Below, one piece after another: positions 46,395 through 58,761 of a DNA stretch of 64,000 bases; position 1 is the stretch's first letter; each line of letters starts with the position of its first letter. The notes under the pieces were generated by a model. It saw only the letters and a list, made by a program, of their open reading frames with translations, did not search any database and was not told the origin of the DNA. Where the stretch lies: NCBI GenBank assembly GCA_963556495.2, contig OY747716.1:15282040-15346039 (forward strand). Reading direction: 5' to 3'. A program made the position numbers and the translations under genes. This stretch comes from Valencia hispanica (lineage: Eukaryota; Chordata; Actinopteri; Cyprinodontiformes; Valenciidae).

Positions 46395-46922
46395 GAAGCT
46401 ACACTGGGTCTGACAACCTGCTTAGCTACAATGCCCTGCTGGACGGGGTCGTTGACTGGGATGATCCTCCTAGTAACTGAGCACCCCCCATGTCCTGTTA
46501 TCAACTTTTCACTTTCTTTAATACAGAAAGTACTCTTACATCAGATATTCTGTTCTTTCAGTGTCTCTGCTCTGTCTTCTCGAACCCCCAGACGGTCGTA
46601 GCAGATGGCCGCTCGTACTGAGCCAGGTTCTGGTTCTGCTGGAGGTTTCTTCCTGTTAAAGGGGAGTTTTTCCTCTCCACTGTCGCTACATGCTTGCTCA
46701 GTATGAGGGATTGCTGTGATTGGAGTCTGCATCAACGGGGCGCAACTGCCAGTCAATGACTCGATGCAATCTGGTGGGATTCCATTAAATAGAAAACTAA
46801 CTAAAACTTTAAACTGACTGGAATGTTTGTATGATTGCATTAAAATGACGTTTCTTGTAAAGTGCCTTGAGATGACATCTGTTGTGAATCTGCGCTACAT
46901 AAATAAACTGAATTGAATTGAA
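46395..46922 (+). repeat. LINE-like 3' region with (AATTG)n tail
   Basis: GGTTCTGCTGGAGGTTTCTT, CCTGTTAAAGGGGAGTTTTT, AAGTGCCTTGAGATGACATC and then TAAATAAACTGAATTGAATTG form a signature that is very common in fish genomes. The simple-repeat end is that of an L2- or RTE-like retroposon. The left boundary is approximate. Non-coding. Confidence 0.65.
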
Positions 46923-47155
46923 CAACGGAGAGGTATAAAATGAAAACGTCTCCGTCAATAAGTGTGCGTGTGGGTGCAAACTTGCTGATGGAGAAGTATA
47001 AGCTAAGCTTTACTTAGTGAAGGTGGAGAGAAAAAAAAAATCTGAAAAGACTAAAGCGGCTAAAGTAAGGATAAAGATAGATGAATTAGTGGGCGGTTTA
47101 TGTCTGAGCAGCACAGCATCTTTCTGACAGAGTGTGGCTCTGAAGAGACACTTAC

Positions 47156-47276
47156 CCAGGACTGGTCGAAGCTGTAGGAGCTCTGATGCTCCTCTGGCTC
47201 CTCCCCATGTTTGGCCTGCTGGAACTCGTGCCTCAGCCTCTGTATCCGGTCATGGTTGCTCGGAGCCATCTGACTG
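47156..47276 (-). CDS. pard3: pard3, third coding exon from the end
   Basis: The minus-strand exon begins after the pyrimidine-rich acceptor CCTCTCTCTCCCAG (AG at 47278-47277) with one base of a split codon. 40 codons follow, with SQMAPSNHDRIQRLRHEFQQ, then AKHGEEPEEHQSSYSFDQSW. It ends at the strong donor TGG|GTAAGT (47156/47155). PSNHDRIQRLR.EFQQAK and YSF.Q.W are diagnostic for PARD3. The first part is a predicted amphipathic helix. The next exon upstream, expected to carry the DALYAQVKK-type segment, was not found within the window, so the gene continues beyond the right edge. An acceptor three bases downstream (CAG|T) would drop one Ser. Confidence 0.93.
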
Positions 47277-48805
47277 CTGGGAGAGAGAGGTTAAGAAGAC
47301 ATTAAAGCAAGATACTGACGGCTGCCTACAAAGTCGTTGAGATGCAAATTTTCTTTTAAATGTATTTACGGAGTCCTCGCTCAGAAGTAACACCTGGAAC
47401 ATTAGTCTAACTAGCATGTTGTTCCAGGTGGTTTTTCACAATAATTCACTTGACCACACAGCCTCCCCTCTAAAACGCTTTGAGGATCCCTTGATCTGAC
47501 AATCGTGATTTGTGCTTGCATAGCTGACTGACATTTCTGAAGTGCTTTTTTTCCCTTCCAACCTTCCCTATTTTCAAGCCATTACTGCCAAACACCCTGT
47601 GTGACTGTGAATCCCTCTCATGCAACACAGTGAGTGATGTATGTCTCTATTCAGAATGCTGAAGAATGTTGGCCTTTTATAGTACATAGTCATTAAACAG
47701 CGTGGAAAACCCTCATTTACATCCCCTTCATTAAAGGCCTTTGAGGGGCCTGTCAATAGGAATCAATAGCGCTCCCTCAGCTTAATCAGGCTCTCCTTTT
47801 ATCATCAGCTACAGAGGGAGCACATGACAAAACACATAATTATGATGAAACAACCAGCTTGATAATAAGCCTGCATTTATGCATACCGCGCGGATAAAAG
47901 TGAGCAAAGGTTAGGAATTTGCGTGGGGAGGGGATGGCAGCTCAGAGATGGACTGGAATGAATGGTGTGGGTCAGGCAAGGACAAAGAGATAAAAGTGCG
48001 AGGGATGCTCACGGGGAGGGTGCCGAGTGGGAAAAGCAAGAGGTTAAACAAAAGCACGTGGGAAGGCGAAAAACGCAAAGCAAGCCAAGATGGACACAGC
48101 CAAGGAGGAAAAGATTTATGAAACGAAGAACAAACGGCGATAAAGACAGGAACAGCTTTAAAATGCTTCGTGGACGGAGGCAGCAGTGGCAGCATCATAG
48201 CTGCGTCTTCCTGAACTGCTCACACAGGTGGCACACCGTCGCAGGAACTGATTGCTTATTTAGACTCTGAGGATTCCGAGCGCAATTATGCCGATAATTG
48301 CAGATTAGAATGAGCACATCCCTCTGATGATAATGGGCACTAGGACACACTGCCAATCAAGCTTCATTAAAAGCACAATAAATAGCAGCTCCTAAATGAT
48401 GCATAGATCTCGGCGCATCCTTTTTAGTAGCACTTGGGGAGACTCAGTTATCGTGTCATTCTTACTGCCTGATCACAATCAATTGTATTAGTCTTACTCC
48501 ATTTGATTCCTATGAGTTTAAGTGTGTGGGAGCACAGGGAGCATGCATTAGGCCTTTTATGCGGACGAGGGCAATTAGGTGGCTCGCTGGGGTGTGAGGT
48601 AGCTTATGCTTTTACCATGTGGGCTGATGGTGAAGGCCTTTTGTTACTGTTCATTACTGAATCAATGTTCCTTCTCTATTTATTTGAGGTGACTTAAATA
48701 GCAAAGGCCATAATAAAGAATGTAATTCATTAAAATCAGAAAGCCATTCCTCAAAGTGTTCTCCCTTTCTACACTGGTTTGTCTTAGCTTCAATTACTAG
48801 CATAA

Positions 48806-48935
48806 TGTATTCAAAGGCAAGGCAAGGCAAGTTTAATTGTATAGCACAATTCATGTTACAAGAGAATTCAAAGTGCTTTACATAAAACATCAACAGCATT
48901 ACAGCAGGGTGCAGAAATAGCAAAAGTACAGGAAT
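48806..48935 (-). repeat. Retroposon with (GGCAA)n edge
   Basis: CAAAGGCAAGGCAAGGCAAG, followed by TTTAATTGTATAGCACAATT and 'gaattcaaagtgctttacat', is a widespread fish repeat. Seen from the minus strand the GCCTT run is its simple-repeat tail. Confidence 0.6.
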
Positions 48936-49441
48936 ATTGATAGAAAACTTGTTATAGGAAAGTTTAGAGCCTGCTCTTCACCGGACGTGTAGGAGGCGCG
49001 TAATGTCCACAAAGCGTAATACGCAGCTGTTAGCCACCGTTAGAAGTCAATTGTCTCGTTTCCACAGGTAGCAAAGCGGCGCGAATCAGACGCATCCCAG
49101 AAAGCATTGTGTCGCGGCCCTCTCCAAAATTTACGAGCCGTGTAGTTTTCTTTTCAATTTTTTTATTTTTTTTACACGCTACGCTTTCAGCACGTGTCAA
49201 GCTCTGCATCTTAGATCGGGCCGGACAGGAAATCCAACACGAGAGCAGTCTAAAGCATCTGGAAATTTTTACGATAAAAGATTTTCGGTTGCTAAACTAG
49301 GAAAAACCTAAACAAAATGTAATTACCTGTGACACAAAGTTTGAAGTCAGTGGTCTATGGGTGTAATTAGTTGGTTTTCATAATTAACAACGATAAGTTA
49401 ATCCTTGAAGTGGAGAATCACCCAATTTAGGCATATGATAG

Positions 49442-49625
49442 CATCCATCCATCCATCCATCTAGCCATTATCTATACCCGTCCATCCTCTGCAGGGTTGC
49501 GGAGGGCTGGTGCAGCATTCATCGGGTTAGAGGCGGAATACACCCTGGACAGGTCGCCATTCCATCGCAGGGCAACAGAGAGGCATACTGGACAACCAAC
49601 CATGTACACACACACTCATCTTCAA
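49442..49625 (-). repeat. Retroposon 3' fragment, CATC-tailed family (longer copy)
   Basis: CATCCATCCATCCATC at the left is followed by 'ctatacccg', TTAGAGGCGGAATACACCCT, GGACAGGTCGCCATTCCATC and 'gcagggcaacagagag'. It shares its first 90 bp with the copy at 86-175. On the minus strand it would be a LINE or SINE ending in a GATG repeat. Confidence 0.65.
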
Positions 49626-49828
49626 GGCGAAGACACTGGTAGAAATATCTGCATTTTTGGTAGTGGATTCCCCATTCAGTTTTGCAATTGCAATTCTCTT
49701 GTGATTTCACGATCTCCCGGGACCAGCTCCGGGGAACGCATTCACAGGTAAAACGCTCCCGGTAGAAAGGGTGCTGTGATTAGGGGGAAAACACGTGTAT
49801 TACGTTACACACCACTTTTGCATATGGT

Positions 49829-49990
49829 GTAAAGCAGGGTTAGAGCATTTGTTGATGCAACGTTCAATGTTTTCCATCTGTGAAAGTCTTCATATCCTTT
49901 GTACCTTTTCACATTTTGTTACATTACAATAAAGGTTTTTGTGTGATCGATCAACACAAACATGTGCATAATGGTGAAAAATTGTATCTT
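49829..49990 (+). repeat. Tc1-like family A, end fragment
   Basis: CACATTTTGTTACATTACAA and 'gtgatcgatcaacacaaacatgtgcataatggtg' match the terminal region of the family. The preceding 'gtaaagcagggttagagc' recurs near 18436. No transposase part follows. A LINE tail begins right after it. Confidence 0.6.
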
Positions 49991-49999
49991 TCAAGATTT

Positions 50000-50680
50000 T
50001 TGTAATAATGATAATAATACATTTTATTTATAAAGTGTTTTACTTGACGCTCAACAATGCTTTACAGAAGTCAGATAAAACAGACAAAGCAAAAACAAGT
50101 AGACAAACAACAACAAAAAATATGTCTTTGAAAGCAGTTTTGAAGGTGGAAAGGTCGGAGTAGTTGTGGATGTTTTGCAGGAGTGAGTTCCAGAGGGTGG
50201 GGGCAGCAACAGAATAAAACGAGCGTGAAGGGGCGTGGTGGTGGAGCAGGTCAGAGGCTGTAGGAGGGGACCAGTTCAGGTTGGTTGATGTGGTGTTCAA
50301 ATGAGGGGGGGATCAAAGTGGATACTGAGGTTGTAGATGAGGGGGGATGGAGCGAGGGTTGTGTTGTCAATGGTCAGGCAGAAATTTTGGGTGGATTTAG
50401 AGACTGTTTTAGCCCCAACGATAATGACGCCTACATTTTTGCAGACGATTTTGAGAAATTGTGTTCCATCCAGTGTTTGATTTTTGTGAGATGGGTAAAG
50501 GTGAAGTGGCAGGGTTACGGGATTTGGTGGCCATTATATGTACAGTTGACTCTGATCTGCGTGGCAGGGGAATTAGAGGCCATGGCGTCAGATGATATTT
50601 CCAAGGGGGAGGAGGTAGAGGATGAACAGAAGGGGACCAAGCACAGAACCTTGGGAGACACCCCAGGTATTATTTTGCAA
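50000..50680 (-). pseudogene. L2-like LINE reverse transcriptase remnant
   Basis: On the minus strand the pieces appear in order: GVSQGSVLGPLLFILYLLPLG (a motif B region, from about 50665), a degraded motif C as HADQSQLYI where one catalytic Asp is Gln, KNVGVIIVGAKT, DNTTLAPSPLIYNL, then near the C terminus APSRSFYSVAAPTLWNSLLQ and STFKTAFKDIFF. The distance between the last pieces is shorter than in complete elements, so an internal deletion is likely. The left edge 'tttataaataaaatgtattattatc' (minus strand) is the 3' tail with an ATT repeat. Stops in several places make it dead. Confidence 0.8.
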
Positions 50681-51525
50681 ATCGATTTATGAAATGAAGA
50701 ACATCTAAAAAAAGTGTGGTATGTATTTGTATTTAGGGATATGAATGGGTCTGCTAGGTACCTATTAAATCTCTTTTCTACATATTTCTGCTTAGACACC
50801 GTATATTCTGTAACCCAGCATACAACCATCCATGCTTGTTAAATGAGAGGCTCGACAAGACAGGAAGAGGTGGGAAAATTCCAAACACAGATCTGTGAAG
50901 TCCACTGCATGCAATTAGCTTAATCCCTGCTGTTGGTCAAAGAGAAGGCCAGATATACTCCAAAGAAACAGCTTCATAATTTCTTTTCTGTTTGACCCTT
51001 AAGGGAAGGTCGGTGTTACTATTAGTATCTCAACCATGTCCTGTCGGACTACAGGAGTCAGATAATTTACGCTTTAAACAAGACAACAGACCATCTTCCC
51101 ATCTCACAACCAGCCAGTCTCAGAAAGAGCGATGCTCTTTAAACAAACAGATCTACTCAAATGTGTGATGGATGACATGGTCATTTGAAAAATGTGAAAA
51201 GATGAGTGAAAAAAAAAAAGCTCTGGAGCAAATTTTTTTTTAAATAATTGTGTTTCAATATATTTTTAAAAGCCCTACGAGTGGAAACCTCATTGAGTAC
51301 AGCCTCAGACCGGGGGTGAGATTTAATGAGGGGTAAAACTACCATGAAAGTTCAAAGGAAGTCTGGGGAGTATTAAGCTGCCATACAGGAGCTCCTGTTC
51401 TTTGGCCTCCACGCCACACAGCTGTGTCCAGATACCGGCTCCCTGGAAAGACTCCCATGCTTTCTGAATGTAATATGGCGTAAAGTTTAGATATAGTTGT
51501 AGATATAGTTTAGATATATATATTA

Positions 51526-51554
51526 AGATATAGTTTACGCCGTAAACTATATCT
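51526..51554. repeat. Palindrome: 14-bp perfect arms, 1-nt centre
   Basis: AGATATAGTTTACG (51526-51539) is complementary to CGTAAACTATATCT (51541-51554). Just left of it AGATATAGTT is directly repeated (near 51489 and 51501), so the hairpin may have come from template switching in an AT-rich block. Confidence 0.75.
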
Positions 51555-52149
51555 CAAAACGAAGCAAAGGCACCAATTAAGAACAACACCTGCCCGCTTT
51601 GACAAACAACATGCAGCTGGCACAGCTCTGTAGAGTAAGAAGATGGATTTAGTTGACTTCACTGTAACTCGTACAGCCTGAGCAATTCAACGGGTAATTA
51701 GTCAGTCGTGATTGTTACCGATGCATCAAGGTTTCACTGCTAAATTTACCTCTGAATGCATCAGTGTCTGTAACGAGCCTTAAAAAAGAAGTGCAACAAG
51801 TGAGGACTGACAGAAAACCATCAACTCACATCAGGAACAACCTCACAAGCTGGCGGAATGTGTCACTCCAGTATTCGACGGGTATTAGGGAACATAAATG
51901 AGCAATCCTCATTAGTTTGCTCTAAGCTTTGTAAGAGGAATTGGTCACTGGTAATACGTGCACGGAGAGGCTGTATACAGGATGCCTGTCATGATCTTAA
52001 GAGTGAAATGTAAATGCTCATCAGTAAAAGAATACAATACTTTCCCATACTGTTTTGAAGAAGGATAGAAATGTGAAGGAAAATAGTGTTTATAAGACAA
52101 AGCTTTCCCATGCCCAAGATTTTGCTTATCAAACTGACATTTGCTTGAA

Positions 52150-54375
52150 ATTTCTTCTTTTTTTTCATTAAAATCTCAGTAACAGACCAATAATTGTATT
52201 GGTCTTCAAGAAGAGAATAACAGGAAGTAGATGTAACAATCTACAGCTCATGCGGTAGAATGCAGTAGAACCAAGACAACTATGAGATTTGCACTCCACC
52301 AAGCTGGCCTTTATGGAAGAGGGACCAAAAGAAAGCTATTGTTGAATGAGAGAAATTAGTTTTATGTTAAGTGTTTGCCATTAGTCAAATATAGGAAATA
52401 TAGGAATATAAGAAAGTGCTTCGGATCAGACTAGACTGGGTCATTCTCTGAATTCGGTGCCCACTAGGGTCTCTGGTTACTGAAAAATCACAAACACCAA
52501 CACAAAATTGTTTCTAAACATTGCATCTGATGAGGGGCTTTTTGTACCTCTGAGAAACTATGTTTATTTACTTTGGCATAAAATCAAAAAAATCATTACG
52601 AATATTGTTATTTTGGTCGTTTTATAGAAGTTTTTTGTTACAAGGTTAAATGGAATGGGGTTGAAGATTTTAGCAAAAAGTAGCCATAAGTCCACATTAG
52701 CTAGTGTATGGAACAGCATAAAAAGTTGAGCTTGACGAGGTCAGTTTGATGAAAAACAATAAAATACAGGACAGAAAGTAAGCTAAGATGTAACTCTTTT
52801 TACTGTATGAGCAGGAAAAGACTTGAGTGATGTCAGTTCCATGGTGCTAAGAAAGTTAAACTGAAAGATTATCTTTAAAAAAGGGGGAGATTGGTATGTT
52901 GTTATGGGTTTTAACAAGACTGGGGGACATGATTGAATTGTGATATTTTATACAAAATTAATGTATTTTTCTCAGATTTTTTTAATTTAGGCTAAAGAAG
53001 ACATTCAAATAATTCTATTACCAGAAAAAAAAACAACTTCTGGTTACTGTCTATTTACATTTATATTTCATTCACCGAAAGAGCAACTTTGGTAAATGGG
53101 GACATGTTTATTTGGCTGACCTCTACTCATTAGAAACCCATAACATTTTCAAAAACATAATTTTTAAAATGTGTTTGGGTGTCATAATGCAAAGGAACAT
53201 AGATCCTTCTATTTCTTGTTTTAAAAATGTATTTTGTGATTTACTTTACATAAAAATATTTGCAGTAAACATGTGGGACACAAAGTGCACAGAATTCAGA
53301 GAATCCCCCGACAAAAATTAAAATCATCTTCAAACATGGTGGTCAAAGCCTTAGGGATCCTTTTTTTTTAGCTGGTAAAAGAAAATTGGTGCTTTTGGGA
53401 TAATAGATCACACCAAGCAAAGGGAAACTCATCTGAAAATCTGTTAAAGTCTGCAAAAAACTTGAGACCGACGACGGAAGTTCACCTTCTGACAGACAGC
53501 AGCCCTAAACATTTGGCCAGAGCTACAATGGTAGAACTAAACATATAATGTGTTGAAATGACCAAATCAAAATCCAGAGCTAACTCCAGCTTTGTAAAGA
53601 TAAATGGAAAAAAAAATATCGCTACATTTTAAAACTTGGTACCTATGCCTCAAAAGGCATATGACTTGCACTTGCAACGTTAGGACTTGGACTTGGATTC
53701 CAACATGTGAAATTGCTATCGTTGGAATTGTTGTTAGCTTGTTATATTAGGTCAGGATACTGGACAAATGTATTAACTTCCCAAAGCCTTTGTAAGTGTA
53801 CGGGTGACATGTCGATTATTTATTGTTTTCAATTTTATTTTAAGCCTGTTTATTATTTTACATATGCTACTGTGTTAGCTTGGTGATAGCGTTGGGGCAT
53901 TGAGTACATAAAAAATAAAATAAAGTAAACCATGTATGTCTGCCATTATTCTAGTCTTAAAATCTACACCCTGTCCTCTCATTTCTGACTTACTCTCAGG
54001 TGATAATGACTTGACTCGGACTGGTAGGTACTTTTTGGGATTTGGACTAGGACTTGGCCTGTAGGACCTAGCAACTTGATTTGGACTGATCCTATGTGAC
54101 TTGGACTTGCACTTGGACTCAAGTGTGACAGTGAAAGGTGGTTCAATAAATATAGACTTGTGAGGGCAAAATACAAATAGATGCTACATTTTTACATTAA
54201 TAAGTGTAAGAATTGTAAAAAAAAAAAACATGAATCATTTTTCTTGCACTTCACAGTTACGCAATACTGCGTTGGTCTATCACATAAAATCTCAATACCA
54301 TACTGTACGTTGAACCTTGTGGCTATGTAACATGACAAAATGTGAAAAGGTTTAAGCCCATTTGTTAAGCTGAAA
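52150..54375 (+). repeat. Tc1-like family A, decayed copy with inserts
   Basis: Pieces appear in family order: 'tgagatttgcactccaccaagctggcctttatggaagagg' broken by changes (about 52284-52325), AAACATGGTGGTCAAAG (53333), GAGACCGACGACGGAAGTTC then 'accttctgacagacagcagccctaaac' (53465), and the right end GTTGGTCTATCACATAAAAT with ATGACAAAATGTGAAAAGG (54270-54345). A block between about 53640 and 54125 is foreign: it is rich in GACTTGG and GGACTTG units repeated irregularly. No frame survives. Confidence 0.65.
53640..54125. repeat. Degenerate GACTTGG-rich repeat inside a Tc1-like copy
   Basis: GGACTTGGACTTGGATTCC (53682-53701), GGACTAGGACTTGGCCTG (54043-54060) and GTGACTTGGACTTGCACTTG (54097-54116) show an irregular array of a 6-7 base unit at both ends. 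The AT-rich middle is not repetitive. It interrupts the surrounding Tc1-like element and so is younger than it. Confidence 0.5.
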
Positions 54376-57300
54376 AGCGCTGTAGACACAGACAGGGAAA
54401 AGGTGATTCATTTTCTTCCCGTTACTAGTACACAGAACATTAACACCGTTGTCGCATTTATAGCGTGTGTGAAAGCTTTGTTTGAGAGCTTGTTGAGAGA
54501 GGGGAACCTACGAATTTATACGCAGCCAGGCAAGGTCAGGGCAAATAAGAATTCTGCACCATGTGAATACAAACAACCTTTCTGGTCATCCACTACACAT
54601 GCCACAGCTTTGAATGTAACAGCTAAAGTAGAAGTCGTCCAAAAATCTCCAAGCTTCAAATTTAACGAGTGATAAGTGCTGCGGTTTTACAGCAGACGGA
54701 ACAATAACGTGTATGTGTTTGCATGTGTCCAAATGTGTGACCCACCTGTGGTTTTTTTTTTTTTTTTTAAAGGGGCCTGCTGACAGGGGTCATGAGTGCT
54801 CTGAAGCTGCAGCTGGGGGTATGTGGAGGCCTGTCAGTGTAATAGTCATCCTTTGATCCAAGAGGATTGTGCAGATGTCTCACACACCAGACGGCTTAAG
54901 CCAGAGATGCAAACTATGCCACAGTCCGCCTGTTTGCTTCTGTTAGCGGATCAAAGCCGCTCTGAGTCTCCACATGTCCTGTAAACACTGCCACTGGCTA
55001 ATAAAGGAGTAATCCCATCATTCAGAGCATGACACAGATCATATGAGCACACCTAAGGTCGGGGGGCACTCTGAGCCGACCTGAATCGGTGCGTCGGAAT
55101 TACTGAGGGTGAAATTTCAGGAGAAGATTGACAGGAGCTCTGAGAGTTGTGACAGGATGCTCAATTTCAAATAAACTGAACAAAAAGCTAAAACTGCTGG
55201 AGCTTCAGTGTGACTTTCAAGTCAGACATTCTGCTCTTTCTTATCTGATCAATGTTGATTGAAATTCTATCAGATTATCTGGTTTCTTGCTGTGGCCCCA
55301 GTATCTCTCCGCAGCAGATGAGGGTGCAGGCTTCTTAAGTCTGGGCCCTGTGGCAATCTTGCATCAAGTCAAAGCCTCGGCTCATCTTTATTCCATCACC
55401 CTGTGGACTTTCATTTATTTCAAAGAAGGAAAGATGAGGCATTTTCCCCTTTTTTTTTGGGGGGGGTGTTAGCCTTTGGGACCAACTGCGATGATAGAAG
55501 GAGATTAGATCTGTATTACCTCTGGTCATATATGTAGGAAAGAAGGATGGAGATAAAACATTTTTTGGGGGGGAAAAAATCACCATGATTTTGGGAAGTA
55601 ATCAAATAAAAGTGTTTCAAGCATATATACCCCCTTCTGGCATTCCGTTCCTCTTGCTTTACACTTTCTTTCTCAACTTCAGAAAGAAATTCTCTCACTT
55701 TCTTTTTGTGCCTCATGTCATTCCTCTATTACTTTCCACTTTTTATTTCCATATGTTTTATCAATAAATGCCTTGGCCTTCCACTGTGGTTAAAGAAACA
55801 GATTCCCTTCTGTCCCCCCACCAGTCTGGTAAGTGACAGCTGCAGGCATGACAACGGGCCTGATAATACCCTGGATTTGTCAGGCTCTGATTTCACCCGT
55901 GGGTTCCAATGACTAGTGCACAATCAGTGGCGCCTCCCCAGCTGAACCTCACCACTTCGAGATTGTAGCCCTCACTGAGGTTGAGTTGTATGAATGTGTA
56001 TCCATGGTTTCAGTCAGATTGCAAACCAGCACATATAGAGGTCCTCGGGGGGTCTTAAGAGGCCATCATCTGGGATGCCTGCCGAGGCCACAGTGGTGGC
56101 GTGACTGGGGGCTTGGAACTCTGATTAGGAAGGGAACGAAGCAGCAGGTAGTCCAGCATGGCTGGCCTCCGGTGTGCAATTCATCTCCTCATTCCCTAGG
56201 CAGTTCTTTGGCTTCATCTTTGACCATATCGGTCTACAGTATTTTAAAAAATCTCTAAGAGCAAACAACAACCTCGCTCAATTTAGTGCCTTTTGAGCAA
56301 AAGGAAATAACGATGTGTATCAGATATGCTGTGACACATCTCAGACATTCATTTGTTGAATTTCCGACACACGTAAAAGGGAGAACTCTTTCCTGCATTT
56401 GTCTTCACATTAGTGACCAAACGCCTTCAGTCCTGCTAAGACAGCTGTTACTTATTATGTAAGAGTAGTCCCCGGACAATCGGGAGGTTTTGTCTTTATC
56501 TTTACAGCTTAATCTCTGCCACATGATGATGTTTACAGGACACAAGCAATGACTGAAGCTGTCAAACTAAAGATGGTGATTGATAGAAGATATTGTAGGT
56601 TGAATGGACGCTTAGAAGATTTACTCAAACAGTCACTATGTCCTCTGAGGAGATACTCACAAAACCAAACCTATTAACATGGCAGAGGTCACTGAGGTAA
56701 TTAAAACGCTCCCTGACAAGAGGGAGGGTGGTAACAGTAGAATAGATTTGTGTTGAGATGTTTAAAACTCTAGACAAAGTTGATCTATCGTTTGGCACGG
56801 AGGATTACAACATCAAATGCGGAGAGACAGATCAGGGTGTTGATCCCAGTTTTTTTCTTTTAAGGGAACAAGACAGGGGGGTGCGTCATGGGGGTTTGGC
56901 ATGTGTTGCTCACATATGATTTGTGGATTTAGAGAACATCCAAAGTGCTTTTGTAGTAGGTTGCTAGGTCATTGAGCAAGACACTAAGCACAGCGTAACC
57001 GACTGATCTGGGTTTCTGGGTGTGGTATTCTGCTTGCTGTGAAACATTTTTATTAATGAAATACTTGTGCATGGATACACAGTATGACTGTTTCAGTAAT
57101 TGTAACAAGATAAGAAGGAGAATTGTTCTGGAGCCTGAGTGTAACAAACTGTCAGGAAATCTGCTTAGAACGACTTGCACCGGTGTAGGAAAAACCCCCC
57201 AAAAAACTTAAATATGTAGATGCCGGCCAAATGCTGTTTCTGCAGCAGTCCTGTCTGTATAACATAAACCTCCGGCCTAAAGCATAATCACACCACGAAT

Positions 57301-58761
57301 GATGTAGCACGGAAATAAATAAAGACCACAATTGTGCTTCTAAATGAGCAGAAAAGCAGCAAACATATTAACACCTTTTGTAAAAAAAAAAAAAAAAAAG
57401 AAGTCGTTTTTCAGACTGCCAGCTAATAAAATCTGTTACATTAATGCGGTGTTTGCATGACTCACCTTGCAGTCTACCACGATTCAGCACTTATTTTCCT
57501 CAGACTGTATACATTAAACATGATGTCATAACCGGTGTTATTATTAGTCCATTGTACAACACGCATTGCATTGAGCTTAAAGAAGACAAACACTTCTCAT
57601 TTCAATGTAATTTAAATTTGAATTTCAAACTCAAAGGGCTTCATCTATAAGCACAGAAGGCTATAAAGTTTTAAACTATCGTTCCACAGCACGTTGCATT
57701 AAATGATGTTTCGCAAAGCCCTCAGTATAATTTATTTTTACTTTTATAGGTTTCACGGAATCTAAACTCAATCTAACACAATTTAAACTCCACATCAAAA
57801 GCTTTATTTCCATCTTGTTAAACAGATTTTGAACACACAAAACATCAAAGTCAAAGCACGTTACAGGAACTTCATGTTCACTGCATGGGAACAGCAAATA
57901 CTTTGCAATCACTACGGACCCGGACTGTAAGATCTCAATAATTATGTTTCTGGAGAGAAAAGACGCAACTGCACACAGCGTAAAGATAGATAACTGTAAA
58001 GTATTTAAATGGTGAGAAACACACACTAACACCTGCATTCCTTTAGTGATGGGCCTGTTTGTTACGTACACAAAGCAGCAGCAGTGCATGATGATGTCTA
58101 AGGTAATTACATGTGTGAAACTTCTAATCACCTCCATGTGCCACGCTGTAAAACTCTGAAACCGTGAAGTTTGCCTCTAATCTCAAAAATTCTCAAAATG
58201 AAACAAAAAAGGACATGCGAGTCAACCCGACTATAAAAATAAGCTGAAATATGTACCCTTTTCAAATATACAACATTACACCTGTTTATTTTACACGGAT
58301 GCATCTGAAGAGATGGCCCTCCCTTCCATGGTAAGAAGACCAAAGTGTCAGAGTTAAATAAGGTGTTAAAGCTTTAAGCTAAAGTATCCATCTAAACAGC
58401 TTTTATGAGCCCATTAGCCTTTAAAGACAGCTTTTATGAGATATCAGTTGGCTGTCAATAAAAGCCGTGACAAGACGAGAGTCAGTGAAATTATATAAGG
58501 AGCCGGCTATCAAAAATGTTGTTTTGTGCAACCTAAAACAGTTGGCATGGAGGGTTTTTTTTTTTTATTAGCTCTTAACTCAAATAGCAGATACCTGAAG
58601 CTGCCGTTGTGCTGTAATAAGATACCTCCACAGGTTTTCAGTTGATAATCACCTTAAAACTCAAGAAGATAAACATTTAGCTTTAGTCACTGAGTGAAAT
58701 GAGAGCCACTTACTTCACAGGGCATTGAGAAAGCATTCGCAATCCTCACACCACTAACCTC

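Larger units (their letters stand above)
31937..47155 (-). other. pard3: pard3 intron (second last)
   Basis: This intron is 15,219 bp, phase 0, with donor GTAAGT (47155-47150) and acceptor at 31937. It is crowded with repeats: a retroposon tail, a long palindrome, Tc1-like copies of two families, a nested MITE and LINE tails. The sub-stretches 34311-36440, 36941-38700, 40622-41840 and 42742-44280 hold nothing I could identify, apart from the odd hairpin or A run. Confidence 0.85.

Noticed and set aside
47134..47340. Plus-strand frame opposite the pard3 exon
   Set aside because: Antisense shadow of the exon at 47156-47276.
49497..49751. Open frame of 84 codons at the CATC-tailed repeat
   Set aside because: It is a translation of dispersed-repeat sequence.
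57676..58137. 153-codon minus-strand open frame in a pard3 intron
   Set aside because: No recognisable domain, no splice-site context, and codon use looks random for AT-rich sequence.
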